Origin: Oceanisphaera litoralis
Lineage (GTDB): Bacteria > Pseudomonadota > Gammaproteobacteria > Enterobacterales > Aeromonadaceae
Direction of reading: 5' to 3'
Assembly: GCF_016907015.1 (NCBI RefSeq)
Contig: NZ_JAFBBE010000015.1
Span: 1-64,000, forward strand
Length of the DNA stretch: 64,000 bases
A program made the position numbers and the translations under genes. Within the stretch, counting starts at the first letter, position 1; each line of letters begins with the position of its first letter. The notes beneath the pieces are model-generated. The model worked only from the letters and a program-made list of their open reading frames with translations, was not told the DNA's origin and ran no database searches. This document shows positions 1 through 6,537 of this stretch, piece after piece.

Positions 1-1
1 G

Positions 2-76
2 ATCGTCAATCTTCAACCGCCGCAACAGACCATTCTTGAGGCACTCGGCAAACGTTACCTGGCCATTTATTCCTGA
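2..76 (+). CDS. C-terminal tail of an unidentified protein (partial)
   Basis: The window opens inside an open frame whose last 24 codons end at TGA 74-76; the tail reads IVNLQPPQQTILEALGKRYL followed by AIYS. I do not recognise it with confidence. The ending is reminiscent of some DDE transposase C-termini, but 24 residues cannot settle that. A strong terminator follows at 168-200. Confidence 0.4.
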   Translation: MVNLQPPQQTILEALGKRYLAIYS

Positions 77-167
77 ATTAGGTGCGGAATGTCGGATGAA
101 AGACTACCTGCGACTGGTTCAACCCAAAGAGATTACGGGCTAGCCCGGGCGTGTATTGCACCCAACA

Positions 168-200
168 AAAAGGCCGAGCAACAGCTCGGCCTTTTTGTTT
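168..200. terminator. Bidirectional rho-independent terminator
   Basis: Perfect 7-bp stem GCCGAGC / GCTCGGC with an AACA loop, flanked by A-run and T-run, so it can work in both directions. It separates the partial + strand gene from slyD on the - strand. Confidence 0.85.
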
Positions 201-213
201 AGTCTTTTTCTTA

Positions 214-241
214 CAGCTGTCAGCTTACCGCTTAAAGCTGG
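214..241. repeat. Heptad-periodic intergenic sequence 3' of slyD
   Basis: Four consecutive 7-mers of the form nnGCTnn: CAGCTGT, CAGCTTA, CCGCTTA, AAGCTGG. They lie immediately 3' of the slyD stop codon (244-246). The same 7-mers recur in the uvrD and xerC/yigB intergenic regions. Confidence 0.6.
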
Positions 242-243
242 TT

Positions 244-726
244 TTAGTGGTGGTGACCACCTTCACCGTGGGCGTGGCCGTGGGCCAGCTCTTCTTCGGT
301 GGCGGCACGTACACTCACCACCTCCAGATCAAAGTTCAGCGTCAAACCGGCCAGGGGATGGTTCATGTCCACGTCGGCCATGAATTTGCCCACCTTGGCG
401 ACCGTCACCTGGCGCTCGCCCTGCTCGGTATGCACCGTGGCCATCATGCCCGCCTTCCACTTCTTGGCACCTTGCAAATGCTTGACCGGTACGCGCTGGA
501 TCATGTCGTCCTTGCGCTCGCCATAACCTTCTTCCGGGGTCAGGGTGACGCTGAAGCTTTCGCCTTCTTCTTTACCGGTCAGCGCCTTTTCCAGGCCTTC
601 CAGCATGCCGTTATGGCCATGCAGGTAAGCCAGCGGCGTGTTGCCGACGTTGGTGTCCAGCACCTGGCCGTCTTCACTTTTCAGGGTGTAGTTGAACTGT
701 ACTACGGTGTTGTCTGCAACTTGCAT
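244..726 (-). CDS. slyD: SlyD-like FKBP-type peptidyl-prolyl cis-trans isomerase
   Basis: 160-residue FKBP-type isomerase that assists folding of proline-limited proteins in the cytoplasm; SlyD also serves as a nickel chaperone in hydrogenase maturation. The start MQVADNTVVQF is chosen because an AGGA box lies just upstream and the family begins this way; the frame is open 19 codons further upstream. Seen are the FKBP half-domains (residues ~1-70 and ~120-145) flanking an insert-in-flap (~70-120), and a short histidine tail AHGHAHGEGGHHH. E. coli SlyD is about 196 residues with a longer His/Cys-rich tail, so metal capacity is probably reduced here. It stands alone, with terminator 168-200 downstream. 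Confidence 0.9.
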   Translation of the reverse strand: MQVADNTVVQFNYTLKSEDGQVLDTNVGNTPLAYLHGHNGMLEGLEKALTGKEEGESFSVTLTPEEGYGERKDDMIQRVPVKHLQGAKKWKAGMMATVHTEQGERQVTVAKVGKFMADVDMNHPLAGLTLNFDLEVVSVRAATEEELAHGHAHGEGGHHH

Positions 727-820
727 CTGTTGTCCTGTCTGTATCGGGAAAATAACCGACACAAATAATAACAGATGGTACAACCCGATTCAGTTCCATC
801 GTCCATCGCCACCCCACCCC

Positions 821-1163
821 CAAATTGAGCACCGCCGAGGAGTTCGGCAATACACTGCCCAGGTTTTAACCCACTATTCAGGAAGTGAGCAGGCGTCAAA
901 TTGAGCGCTGTCGAGGAGTTCGGCAATACACTACCCAGGTTTTAACCCACTATTCAGGAAGTGAGCAGGCGTCAAATTGAGCGCTGTCGAGGAGTTCGGC
1001 AATACACTGCCCAGGTTTTAACCCACTATTCAGGAAGTGAGCAGGCGTCAAATTGAGAGCTGTCGAGGAGTTCGGCAATACACTGCCCAGATTTTAACCC
1101 ACTATTCAGGAAGTGAGCAGGCGTCAAATTGAGAGCTGTCGAGGATTGGGATACACTGCCCAT
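821..1163. repeat. 76-bp tandem repeat (four units plus a partial fifth) in the phaR promoter region
   Basis: Units start at 821, 897, 973, 1049 and 1125, an exact 76-nt period each time. The four complete units differ by only a few substitutions; the fifth diverges after about 20 nt. Every unit contains TTGAGC or TTGAGA at offset 5-10 and TACACT at offset 31-36, a promoter-like pair with a 20-nt spacer. No ORF runs through the array. Repeat length and the absence of spacers rule out CRISPR. Confidence 0.95.
1129..1157 (+). promoter_or_regulatory. Predicted sigma-70 promoter of phaR
   Basis: TTGAGA (1129-1134), 17-nt spacer, TACACT (1152-1157). It is the last, 3-nt-shortened copy of the element present in every 76-bp repeat, and the only copy with ideal spacing. 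It lies 36 nt before the phaR ATG. Confidence 0.65.
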
Positions 1164-1192
1164 TAAACCATCCCGCCGAGAATCAGTGTCGC

Positions 1193-1777
1193 ATGTCAAA
1201 ATCGCAGGACAGTATCCGCATCATCAAGAAGTACCCCAACCGCCGCCTGTACGACAGCCACACCAGCAGCCACGTCACCCTGGTCGATATTCGTCGGCTG
1301 GTGCAGGAAGAAGAACCCTTTCAGGTCATAGACGCCAAAAGCGGCGACGACATCACCCGCAGCATTCTGCTGCAGATCATTCAGGAAGCGGAAAGCGACG
1401 GCGATCCGATATTTTCCAGCGACATGCTGAAGAACATCATCCGTTTCTACGGACCCTTTCAGGGCGTGCTTGGCAGCTATCTGGAAGAAAGCATTCAGTC
1501 GGTGATCGACATTCAGACCCAGACCGGCACCCAGTCGACACAGGCCTGGACCGAGTTCATGCACAGCCAGGTGCCCATGATGCAGGATATGATGCGTCAG
1601 TACGTGGAGCAGTCCCGCAGCCTCTACCTCAACACCCAGAACATGTTCGGCCTGTTCGGCGCTTTCAACTATAGCGACAACAAAAGCGACAACAAAAGCG
1701 ACAACAAGAGCGAGAACAAGAGCGAGAACAAGAGCGATACAGGCAAAAAGGACGAAAAAAAAGACGATAAGGAATAA
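1193..1777 (+). CDS. phaR: Polyhydroxyalkanoate synthesis repressor PhaR
   Basis: 194-residue DNA-binding regulator that also binds PHA and PHA granules and, in the families studied, represses phasin expression until polymer accumulates. The N-terminus carries the PHB/PHA accumulation regulator DNA-binding domain (residues ~8-70, with KKYPNRRLYD), followed by a PHA-associated helical region (~75-150). From ~160 the protein is low complexity: SDNK three times, then SENK twice, then a KKDEKKDDKE tail. The DNA there is a 12-bp tandem repeat (1673-1738) whose copy number could vary without breaking the frame. It is convergent with phaP, and its promoter lies in the last unit of the 76-bp array. 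Confidence 0.92.
   Translation: MSKSQDSIRIIKKYPNRRLYDSHTSSHVTLVDIRRLVQEEEPFQVIDAKSGDDITRSILLQIIQEAESDGDPIFSSDMLKNIIRFYGPFQGVLGSYLEESIQSVIDIQTQTGTQSTQAWTEFMHSQVPMMQDMMRQYVEQSRSLYLNTQNMFGLFGAFNYSDNKSDNKSDNKSENKSENKSDTGKKDEKKDDKE
1673..1738 (+). repeat. 12-bp coding tandem repeat in phaR
   Basis: Near-identical 12-nt units (AGCGACAACAAA, drifting to AGCGAGAACAAG) encode SDNK/SENK five times. Being a multiple of three, gain or loss of units only changes the length of the hydrophilic tail. Confidence 0.85.
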
Positions 1778-1832
1778 CCCCTATCGCCTCAACGAGATAA
1801 CCGCTGTTATTTTTCGTTATCGTTATCGTTAA

Positions 1833-2483
1833 TTAGTTGGCTTTGGCTGAACCACGTGCACTTTTCGCATTGTTGTTGGCATTGCTTGCCTGCTGCGCGG
1901 CGGCACTGGTCGCGGCGCTGATACCTTTCTCGGCAGTTTCTGCTACCTGACGGGCGGCCTTTTCGGACTGCTCTGTTGCCTGCTTGACCGCCTTGTCGGT
2001 GATCTCGGCGGCTTCTTTGGCCGCTTTTTGCGCCTGCTCATAGGCTTCGTTGGCGCTGTTTACCGCAGATTTCAGCGCGTTAACCGCAGACTCGGTACCG
2101 GCGGGGGCATTGCCTGCCAGCTGGTCAATCATGTCGTTCAGCTGCTGGCTGCCGGCGGCAATTTGCTGCTCGGTAAACTTGCCAAACTGCTGCTGGCCAT
2201 CGGTCAGCAGAGACAGCACTTCACGGTTGAAGGACAGGTGACGATCCAGAATGGCAGTCGGGCTGAAGAAACCGCTTTGCAGCTCGAGCAGATCCTTGAT
2301 GTCACGTACAGCCAGCAGCTTGCCGGCATAATCAAACTGAGCGGCACCCAGTTCGGTCACTGAATCCTGCTGCAGCTTGCCCAGCTTGGTGGCGCTGGCA
2401 ACCAGGTTGTTGGTCAGACCCTGTACCAGGTCCAGGTTGGCTTGCTGGGTGTTTTGCAGTTTTTCAAAATTGAACAATGACAT
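1833..2483 (-). CDS. phaP: Phasin (PHA granule-associated protein)
   Basis: 216 residues. Phasins coat intracellular PHA granules, controlling their size and number. The N-terminal phasin_2-type domain (residues ~1-115, starting MSLFNFEKLQNTQQANLDLV) is amphipathic and helical. From ~125 an Ala/Lys/Glu/Gln-rich coiled-coil tail resembles histone-like or PhaF-type repeats (EAYEQAQKAAKEAAEITDKA), ending in an Ala/Asn-rich segment. It faces phaR tail to tail with 55 nt between. Its promoter region (2578-2627) contains two TGC-N3-GCA sites, the kind of operator expected for PhaR. No PHA synthase is in the window. Confidence 0.9.
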   Translation of the reverse strand: MSLFNFEKLQNTQQANLDLVQGLTNNLVASATKLGKLQQDSVTELGAAQFDYAGKLLAVRDIKDLLELQSGFFSPTAILDRHLSFNREVLSLLTDGQQQFGKFTEQQIAAGSQQLNDMIDQLAGNAPAGTESAVNALKSAVNSANEAYEQAQKAAKEAAEITDKAVKQATEQSEKAARQVAETAEKGISAATSAAAQQASNANNNAKSARGSAKAN

Positions 2484-2578
2484 TATCTATCTCCTGAAGA
2501 ATGGGGTGGCTCTAGGCCCGGTACGCCAGCAAGAAAAACATCATCATTCCACTTTCTTGGCTTCGGCGCACACCACTA

Positions 2579-2607
2579 ATATTGCACCGCACAAAAACGA
2601 TTTACAA
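2579..2607 (-). promoter_or_regulatory. Predicted phaP promoter
   Basis: On the - strand TTGTAA (2607-2602), 17-nt spacer, CAATAT (2584-2579). The proximal TGC-N3-GCA site (2583-2591) overlaps the -10 edge, a position suited to repression. Confidence 0.5.
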
Positions 2608-2627
2608 GCTCTTTTTTGTGCATCGCA
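2583..2627. promoter_or_regulatory. Two candidate PhaR operators
   Basis: TGCACCGCA at 2583-2591 and TGCATCGCA at 2619-2627, both TGC-N3-GCA, with centres 36 bp apart. The second sits inside a near-palindrome TTTTTTGTGCATCGCAAAAA. PhaR proteins of alphaproteobacteria bind (C)TGC-N3-GCA(G)-type sites, which is the basis of the assignment. The sites bracket the predicted phaP -35. Confidence 0.6.
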
Positions 2628-2659
2628 AAAAAAACACATTGATACCGTTTTGTTCCTAC

Positions 2660-2863
2660 TGCCAACTCCAGAGTATTACTGTCACGGATGACCGCCGTAT
2701 GACAGGGGTTCAGCATGCCGGGCTGAAAGCGGAAGACTACCTGGCCAACAACGACAGCTACTCTTTCTTCTATCAGCTGAACGCCCTGGTAGAGACAGGG
2801 CCGACCCGCACCAACGTCAACGACTTCCGCGCCATTCTGATCCTGGGCCAGCAAGAGACGTGA
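2660..2863 (+). pseudogene. C-terminal remnant of a MOFRL-type glycerate 2-kinase / hydroxypyruvate reductase
   Basis: About 68 codons ending at TGA 2863 encode [20 protein letters not shown] and then [17 protein letters not shown]. That is the characteristic end of the MOFRL family (TtuD / GckA), where the NDSYSFF and TGPTxTNVND signatures lie. The remaining ~350 residues are absent: upstream is the phaP promoter. It is a fragment left by deletion, without its own start or catalytic N-terminal domain. Confidence 0.75.
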
Positions 2864-2943
2864 CCACCCACGCCCCACCGACAAGCCGGTGGCAAAACTG
2901 GCATATAAGCCACTTTTTGCTCGAAGCGCCCCCCCCTTTCCAC

Positions 2944-2949
2944 TATAAT
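2944..2949 (+). promoter_or_regulatory. Predicted -10 box for nspC
   Basis: Perfect TATAAT 55 nt before the nspC start. The best -35 candidate (TTGCTC at 2917-2922) is 21 nt away, so the -35 assignment is weak. Confidence 0.45.
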
Positions 2950-3004
2950 CACGCGCTTAAAATTTCCCGCGCTTTGGCCGGGCGGTTAAACCGAGCAAGA
3001 GGGT

Positions 3005-4117
3005 ATGACTCAGGTGATAAAGACGCCGTACTATCTCATCGACAAAAGCAAGCTGCTGCGCAACATGGAAAAGATCGCCTATGTGCGCGAACACTCCGGC
3101 GCCAAGGCGCTGCTGGCGCTGAAATGTTTTGCCACCTGGTCGGTCTTCGATCTGATGAGCCAATACATGGACGGCACCACCTCGTCTTCCCTCAACGAAG
3201 TCAAGCTCGGAAAACTCAAGTTTGGCGGTGAAACCCACGCCTACAGCGTGGCCTACGCCGACGACGAAATAGAGGAAGTACTGGCCCACTCCGACAAGGT
3301 CATCTTCAACTCCATCGGTCAGCTCGAGCGTTTTGCCGACGCCTCCGCCCGCCATGTGCGTGGCCTGCGCCTGAACCCCGGCGTATCCAGCTCCGAATTT
3401 CTGATTGCCGACCCCTCCCGCCCCTTCAGCCGCCTGGGTGAATGGGATGCGGACAAGGTCGCCACCGTCATCGACCGGATTTCCGGCTTCATGATCCACA
3501 ACAACTGCGAGAACAGCGATTTTGCCCTGTTCGACCAGATGCTGGGCGAAATAGAAACCAAGTTTGGCCGCCTGCTGGAACAGCCCCAAATCAGCTGGGT
3601 CAGCCTGGGCGGCGGTATTCACTTTACCGGCGACGACTATCCGCTGGACCAGTTCTGTGCCCGGCTCAAGGCATTCTCCGAGCGTTACGGCGTGCAGGTT
3701 TTCCTGGAGCCCGGCGAGGCCTCCATTACCATGAGCACCTCGCTCGAGGTAACGGTGCTCGACACCCTCTATAACGGCAAGCAGCTGGCGATCGTGGACA
3801 GCTCCATCGAGGCCCACATGCTCGACCTGCTGATCTACCGCGAATCCGCCAAAATGGCGCCCAACGAGGGTAAGCTAGAATACATGGTATGCGGCAAGTC
3901 TTGCCTGGCCGGCGATATCTTCGGTGAATTCAAGTTCGAGCGCGAGCTCAAGGTCGGTGACCGACTGTCTTTCATCGACGCCGCCGGCTATACCATGGTC
4001 AAGAAAAACTGGTTCAATGGCGTCAAGATGCCCGCCATTGCCGTACGTGAGCTCGATGGCACCGTTACCACGGTCAAGGAGTTCACGTTCGACGACTTTG
4101 TAAGCAGCCTCTCCTGA
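3005..4117 (+). CDS. nspC: Carboxynorspermidine decarboxylase
   Basis: 370-residue PLP-dependent decarboxylase of the alanine racemase-fold (group IV) family. It converts carboxynorspermidine (or carboxyspermidine) to norspermidine (or spermidine). Lys40 in LALKCFATW is the PLP Schiff-base lysine; the glycine-rich phosphate-binding region is SLGGGIHFTGDDYPL (~200) and the EPGEA motif follows (~240). Length matches NspC of vibrios (~377). The ATG is chosen for family fit (KTPYYLID near the N-terminus), although AGAGGG is only 1-3 nt away; a GTG nine bases on would have better spacing. It heads an apparent two-gene operon with the dehydrogenase 52 nt downstream. Confidence 0.93.
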   Translation: MTQVIKTPYYLIDKSKLLRNMEKIAYVREHSGAKALLALKCFATWSVFDLMSQYMDGTTSSSLNEVKLGKLKFGGETHAYSVAYADDEIEEVLAHSDKVIFNSIGQLERFADASARHVRGLRLNPGVSSSEFLIADPSRPFSRLGEWDADKVATVIDRISGFMIHNNCENSDFALFDQMLGEIETKFGRLLEQPQISWVSLGGGIHFTGDDYPLDQFCARLKAFSERYGVQVFLEPGEASITMSTSLEVTVLDTLYNGKQLAIVDSSIEAHMLDLLIYRESAKMAPNEGKLEYMVCGKSCLAGDIFGEFKFERELKVGDRLSFIDAAGYTMVKKNWFNGVKMPAIAVRELDGTVTTVKEFTFDDFVSSLS

Positions 4118-4169
4118 GGCATGGAGTAACCCCAACAAAGCCTTTCCAAGGAGGCTCCAGAGGAAAAAA

Positions 4170-5408
4170 ATGAAGAAAAACGTTCTGATTATTGGTGCCG
4201 GTGGTGTATCCCAGGTTGTTGCACACAAGTGCGCGCAACATAACGATGTTCTGGGTAACATCCATATCGCCTCGCGTACTGTCGAGAAATGTCAGCAAAT
4301 CGTCGACAGCGTGCGGGAAAAGGGCAGCCTCAAGGTTGCCGGTGAATTGCAAGCCCATGCCCTGGATGCGCTCGATATCGAAGCCACCAAGGCGTTGATT
4401 GACAAAACACAGTCGCAGATGGTGATCAATGTCGGATCGGCTTTCATCAATATGTCGGTGCTGCAGGCCTGCATCGAGACCGGCGCCGCCTATCTGGATA
4501 CCGCGATTCACGAAGATCCGACCAAGATCTGCGAAACGCCGCCCTGGTACGCCAACTACGAGTGGAAGCGCAAGCAGCTGTGTGCCGACAACGGCATTAC
4601 CGCCATTCTGGGTGCCGGCTTCGATCCGGGTGTGGTCAACGCCTATGCCGCTGTAGCGGTCAACGAATACTTCGACAGCGTCGATTCCATCGATGTCATC
4701 GATATCAATGCCGGCAGCCACGGCCGCTACTTCGCCACCAACTTCGATCCTGAGATCAACTTCCGCGAGTTCACCGGTCGGGTCTGGTCCTGGCAAAACA
4801 GCGAGTGGGTGCAGAATCAGATGTTCGAAGTAAAGCGCACCGACGATCTGCCGGTCGTAGGCAGCCAGACCAGCTACATGACCGGTCACGATGAAGTGCA
4901 CTCTATGTCGCAAAATCTGGGCGTGCCCAATGTGCGCTTCTGGATGGGCTTTGGCGAGCACTACATCAACGTGTTCACTGTGCTGAAGAATCTGGGTCTG
5001 CTGTCCGAGCAGCCGGTGAAAACCGCCGAAGGCCTGGAAGTGGTGCCGCTGAAGGTGGTCAAGGCCGTGCTGCCCGACCCTTCTTCCCTGGCCCCGGATT
5101 ACACCGGCAAGACCTGCATCGGTGATCTGGTCAAGGGCAAGAAGGACGGCAAGGACAAGGAAGTGTTCATCTACAATGTGGCCGATCACGCCGAGGCCTA
5201 TGCCGAAGTGGGCAGCCAGGGCATTTCCTACACCGCCGGTGTGCCGCCGGTGGCCGCCGCCATCCTGATCGCTTCTGGCGAATGGGACGTGAAGAAGATG
5301 GCCAACGTGGAAGAACTGCCGCACCGCCCCTTCATCAAGCTGCTCAACGAAATGGGTCTGCCGACCCGCATCAAGGACGAGCAGGGCGATCGCCCGCTGA
5401 GCTTCTAA
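4170..5408 (+). CDS. Carboxynorspermidine dehydrogenase (saccharopine dehydrogenase family)
   Basis: 412-residue NADPH-dependent enzyme (CANSDH/CASDH) that condenses L-aspartate semialdehyde with diaminopropane or putrescine to give carboxynorspermidine/carboxyspermidine, the substrate of the neighbouring nspC. The N-terminal Rossmann fold starts at once (VLIIGAGGVSQVVAHK, residues 5-20); the mid-domain motif ILGAGFDPGVVNAYA (~145-160) is typical of the saccharopine dehydrogenase-like family. A strong AAGGAGG precedes the ATG. In Vibrio the order is dehydrogenase then nspC, with a diaminobutyrate aminotransferase/decarboxylase gene nearby; here the order is reversed and no diaminopropane gene is in the window. 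A terminator follows at 5428. Confidence 0.92.
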   Translation: MKKNVLIIGAGGVSQVVAHKCAQHNDVLGNIHIASRTVEKCQQIVDSVREKGSLKVAGELQAHALDALDIEATKALIDKTQSQMVINVGSAFINMSVLQACIETGAAYLDTAIHEDPTKICETPPWYANYEWKRKQLCADNGITAILGAGFDPGVVNAYAAVAVNEYFDSVDSIDVIDINAGSHGRYFATNFDPEINFREFTGRVWSWQNSEWVQNQMFEVKRTDDLPVVGSQTSYMTGHDEVHSMSQNLGVPNVRFWMGFGEHYINVFTVLKNLGLLSEQPVKTAEGLEVVPLKVVKAVLPDPSSLAPDYTGKTCIGDLVKGKKDGKDKEVFIYNVADHAEAYAEVGSQGISYTAGVPPVAAAILIASGEWDVKKMANVEELPHRPFIKLLNEMGLPTRIKDEQGDRPLSF

Positions 5409-5427
5409 GCCCGATCGTTTGATGAGC

Positions 5428-5460
5428 AAAAGGCCAGTCCGATGGACTGGCCTTTTTTGT
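5428..5460 (+). terminator. Rho-independent terminator of the norspermidine operon
   Basis: Nine-bp perfect stem GGCCAGTCC / GGACTGGCC with a 3-nt loop, followed by TTTTTT. Confidence 0.9.
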
Positions 5461-5695
5461 TTGATATGTCTTCATACTCGGCGGTAGCTTGGGATGAGAT
5501 CGGCGATTCGCTGCGCTCCTCAGCAAGCTGCTCGTTTGCTGTAGGCGCCAGCCTCTTCTCGTTTACCGCTTATGGCTTATGGCTGGTGCCGGGTGCCTTG
5601 CCGCCGATGGATCTTGCCCAGGTCCTGCTTGTGTTCGAATCCGGTGAGGGGTGAGGTAAAGAGTAAAACATCACCCCCTCACGATATTCAGACGT
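5461..5695. repeat. Gene-free stretch with two heptad-periodic segments
   Basis: No gene is visible. At 5566-5586 three 7-mers follow each other (CCGCTTA, TGGCTTA, TGGCTGG). At 5644-5685 a second run goes GTGAGGG, GTGAGGT, then turns to CACCCCC, TCACGAT in the same 7-nt phase. The stretch lies downstream of both the + strand norspermidine operon and the - strand tRNA operon. Confidence 0.5.
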
Positions 5696-5725
5696 AAAAA
5701 AGCCAGCTACATGAGCTGGCTTTTT
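5696..5725 (-). terminator. Terminator of the tRNA operon
   Basis: Stem AGCCAGCT / AGCTGGCT with A-run and T-run on its two sides, 5 nt downstream of the tRNA-Pro CCA end. It can act on both strands. Confidence 0.85.
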
Positions 5726-5729
5726 AAAT

Positions 5730-5806
<77 letters not shown>

Positions 5807-5840
5807 AAGTCTTTCTTTACTCTTAAACTGCTCTCGGGTC

Positions 5841-5902
5841 GCACCCTCTGGTCCGCTTAATCCCAAGACACGAGATGCGATACCAAGCTGCGCTAAACGC
5901 CG
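5841..5902 (-). pseudogene. Degenerate 5' copy of tRNA-Pro
   Basis: Read on -, it begins with the same acceptor and D-arm as proM (CGGCGTTTAGCGCAGCTTGG), then the anticodon arm is broken up by extra bases between GCATCTCG and GGACCAGAGGGT. The T-arm and 3' acceptor strand are missing. The short leader CGAAGTCTT is duplicated too, so this is a failed tandem duplication between proM and leuT. Confidence 0.8.
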
Positions 5903-5967
5903 AAGTCTTACTTTTTAACTCTGTGCATTGTACTTATTTTAAGTGCAATTACAAGCTATTGAAGCAG

Positions 5968-6053
5968 TGGTGCGAAGGGGGGGACTTGAACCCCCACGTC
6001 CATAGGACACTAACACCTGAAGCTAGCGCGTCTACCAATTCCGCCACCCTCGC
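5968..6053 (-). tRNA. leuT: tRNA-Leu (anticodon CAG)
   Basis: 86 nt with encoded CCA. Acceptor GCGAGGG; anticodon stem-loop CTAGCTTCAGGTGTTAG with CAG in the loop; long class II variable arm; T-arm GGGGGTTCAAGTCCCCC. Confidence 0.95.
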
Positions 6054-6087
6054 ATTTTTCTACTGCTTCCAGACCTGGGCCTGAAAC

Positions 6088-6164
6088 TGGGGTGACCGAC
6101 GGGGCTCGAACCCGCGACAACTGGAATCACAATCCAGGACTCTACCAACTGAGCTACGGTCACC
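6088..6164 (-). tRNA. hisR: tRNA-His (anticodon GTG)
   Basis: 77 nt with encoded CCA and an encoded G at -1 pairing with C73, the identity feature of tRNA-His. Anticodon loop ATTGTGAT. Confidence 0.95.
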
Positions 6165-6202
6165 ATTTTCAATACATCTTCAATACATCGTCCAATACCA
6201 GA

Positions 6203-6279
<77 letters not shown>

Positions 6280-6299
6280 TCTACATTCGGACGACGCGA

Positions 6300-6328
6300 A
6301 TACTAAGACCCGCCCCCATTCTTGTCCA
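6300..6328 (-). promoter_or_regulatory. Promoter of the tRNA operon
   Basis: On - TGGACA (6328-6323), 17-nt spacer, TAGTAT (6305-6300), followed by a GC-rich discriminator TCGCGTCGTCCG. Such discriminators are associated with stringent (ppGpp/DksA) control of stable RNA promoters. Confidence 0.75.
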
Positions 6329-6435
6329 GCACTTTTTTACAATAAACGACCGTGTGATGATTTTATCAACAGGATGCTGATTTTTTTGGCTAGGCTAACC
6401 ATAGGCGTCTCGCAGATGGATTGAATTGGCTTAAA

Positions 6436-6463
6436 TTGACTTATAGAGGAAAAAACCTAGAAT
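6436..6463 (+). promoter_or_regulatory. Predicted promoter of the TetR/RND operon
   Basis: TTGACT (6436-6441), 16-nt spacer, TAGAAT (6458-6463), with the palindrome 6471-6486 positioned at or just after the expected transcription start. Confidence 0.65.
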
Positions 6464-6470
6464 CCAAAAA

Positions 6471-6486
6471 ATGAATAAATATTCAT
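6471..6486. promoter_or_regulatory. Palindromic operator before the TetR gene
   Basis: ATGAATAAATATTCAT, arms ATGAAT/ATTCAT. Its place at the start site of the regulator-pump operon makes it the likely autoregulatory operator of the TetR protein. It also matches the ArgR box core TGAATwwwwATTCA, but ArgR sites normally occur as pairs and there is no arginine gene here. Confidence 0.6.
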
Positions 6487-6537
6487 TCTCAATACAATCC
6501 ATAGCGACCAGATGCCCATACTAAAAAGCGATAACTC

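Noticed and set aside
821-1163. Possible CRISPR array
   Set aside because: 76-bp units follow each other without unique spacers, and there are no cas genes.
5632-5642. GTTCGAATCC resembling a tRNA T-loop on + near 5632
   Set aside because: No acceptor, D-arm or anticodon arm can be folded around it.
6306-6435. Possible small gene between the tRNA promoter and the TetR promoter
   Set aside because: No frame longer than a few codons with a ribosome site.
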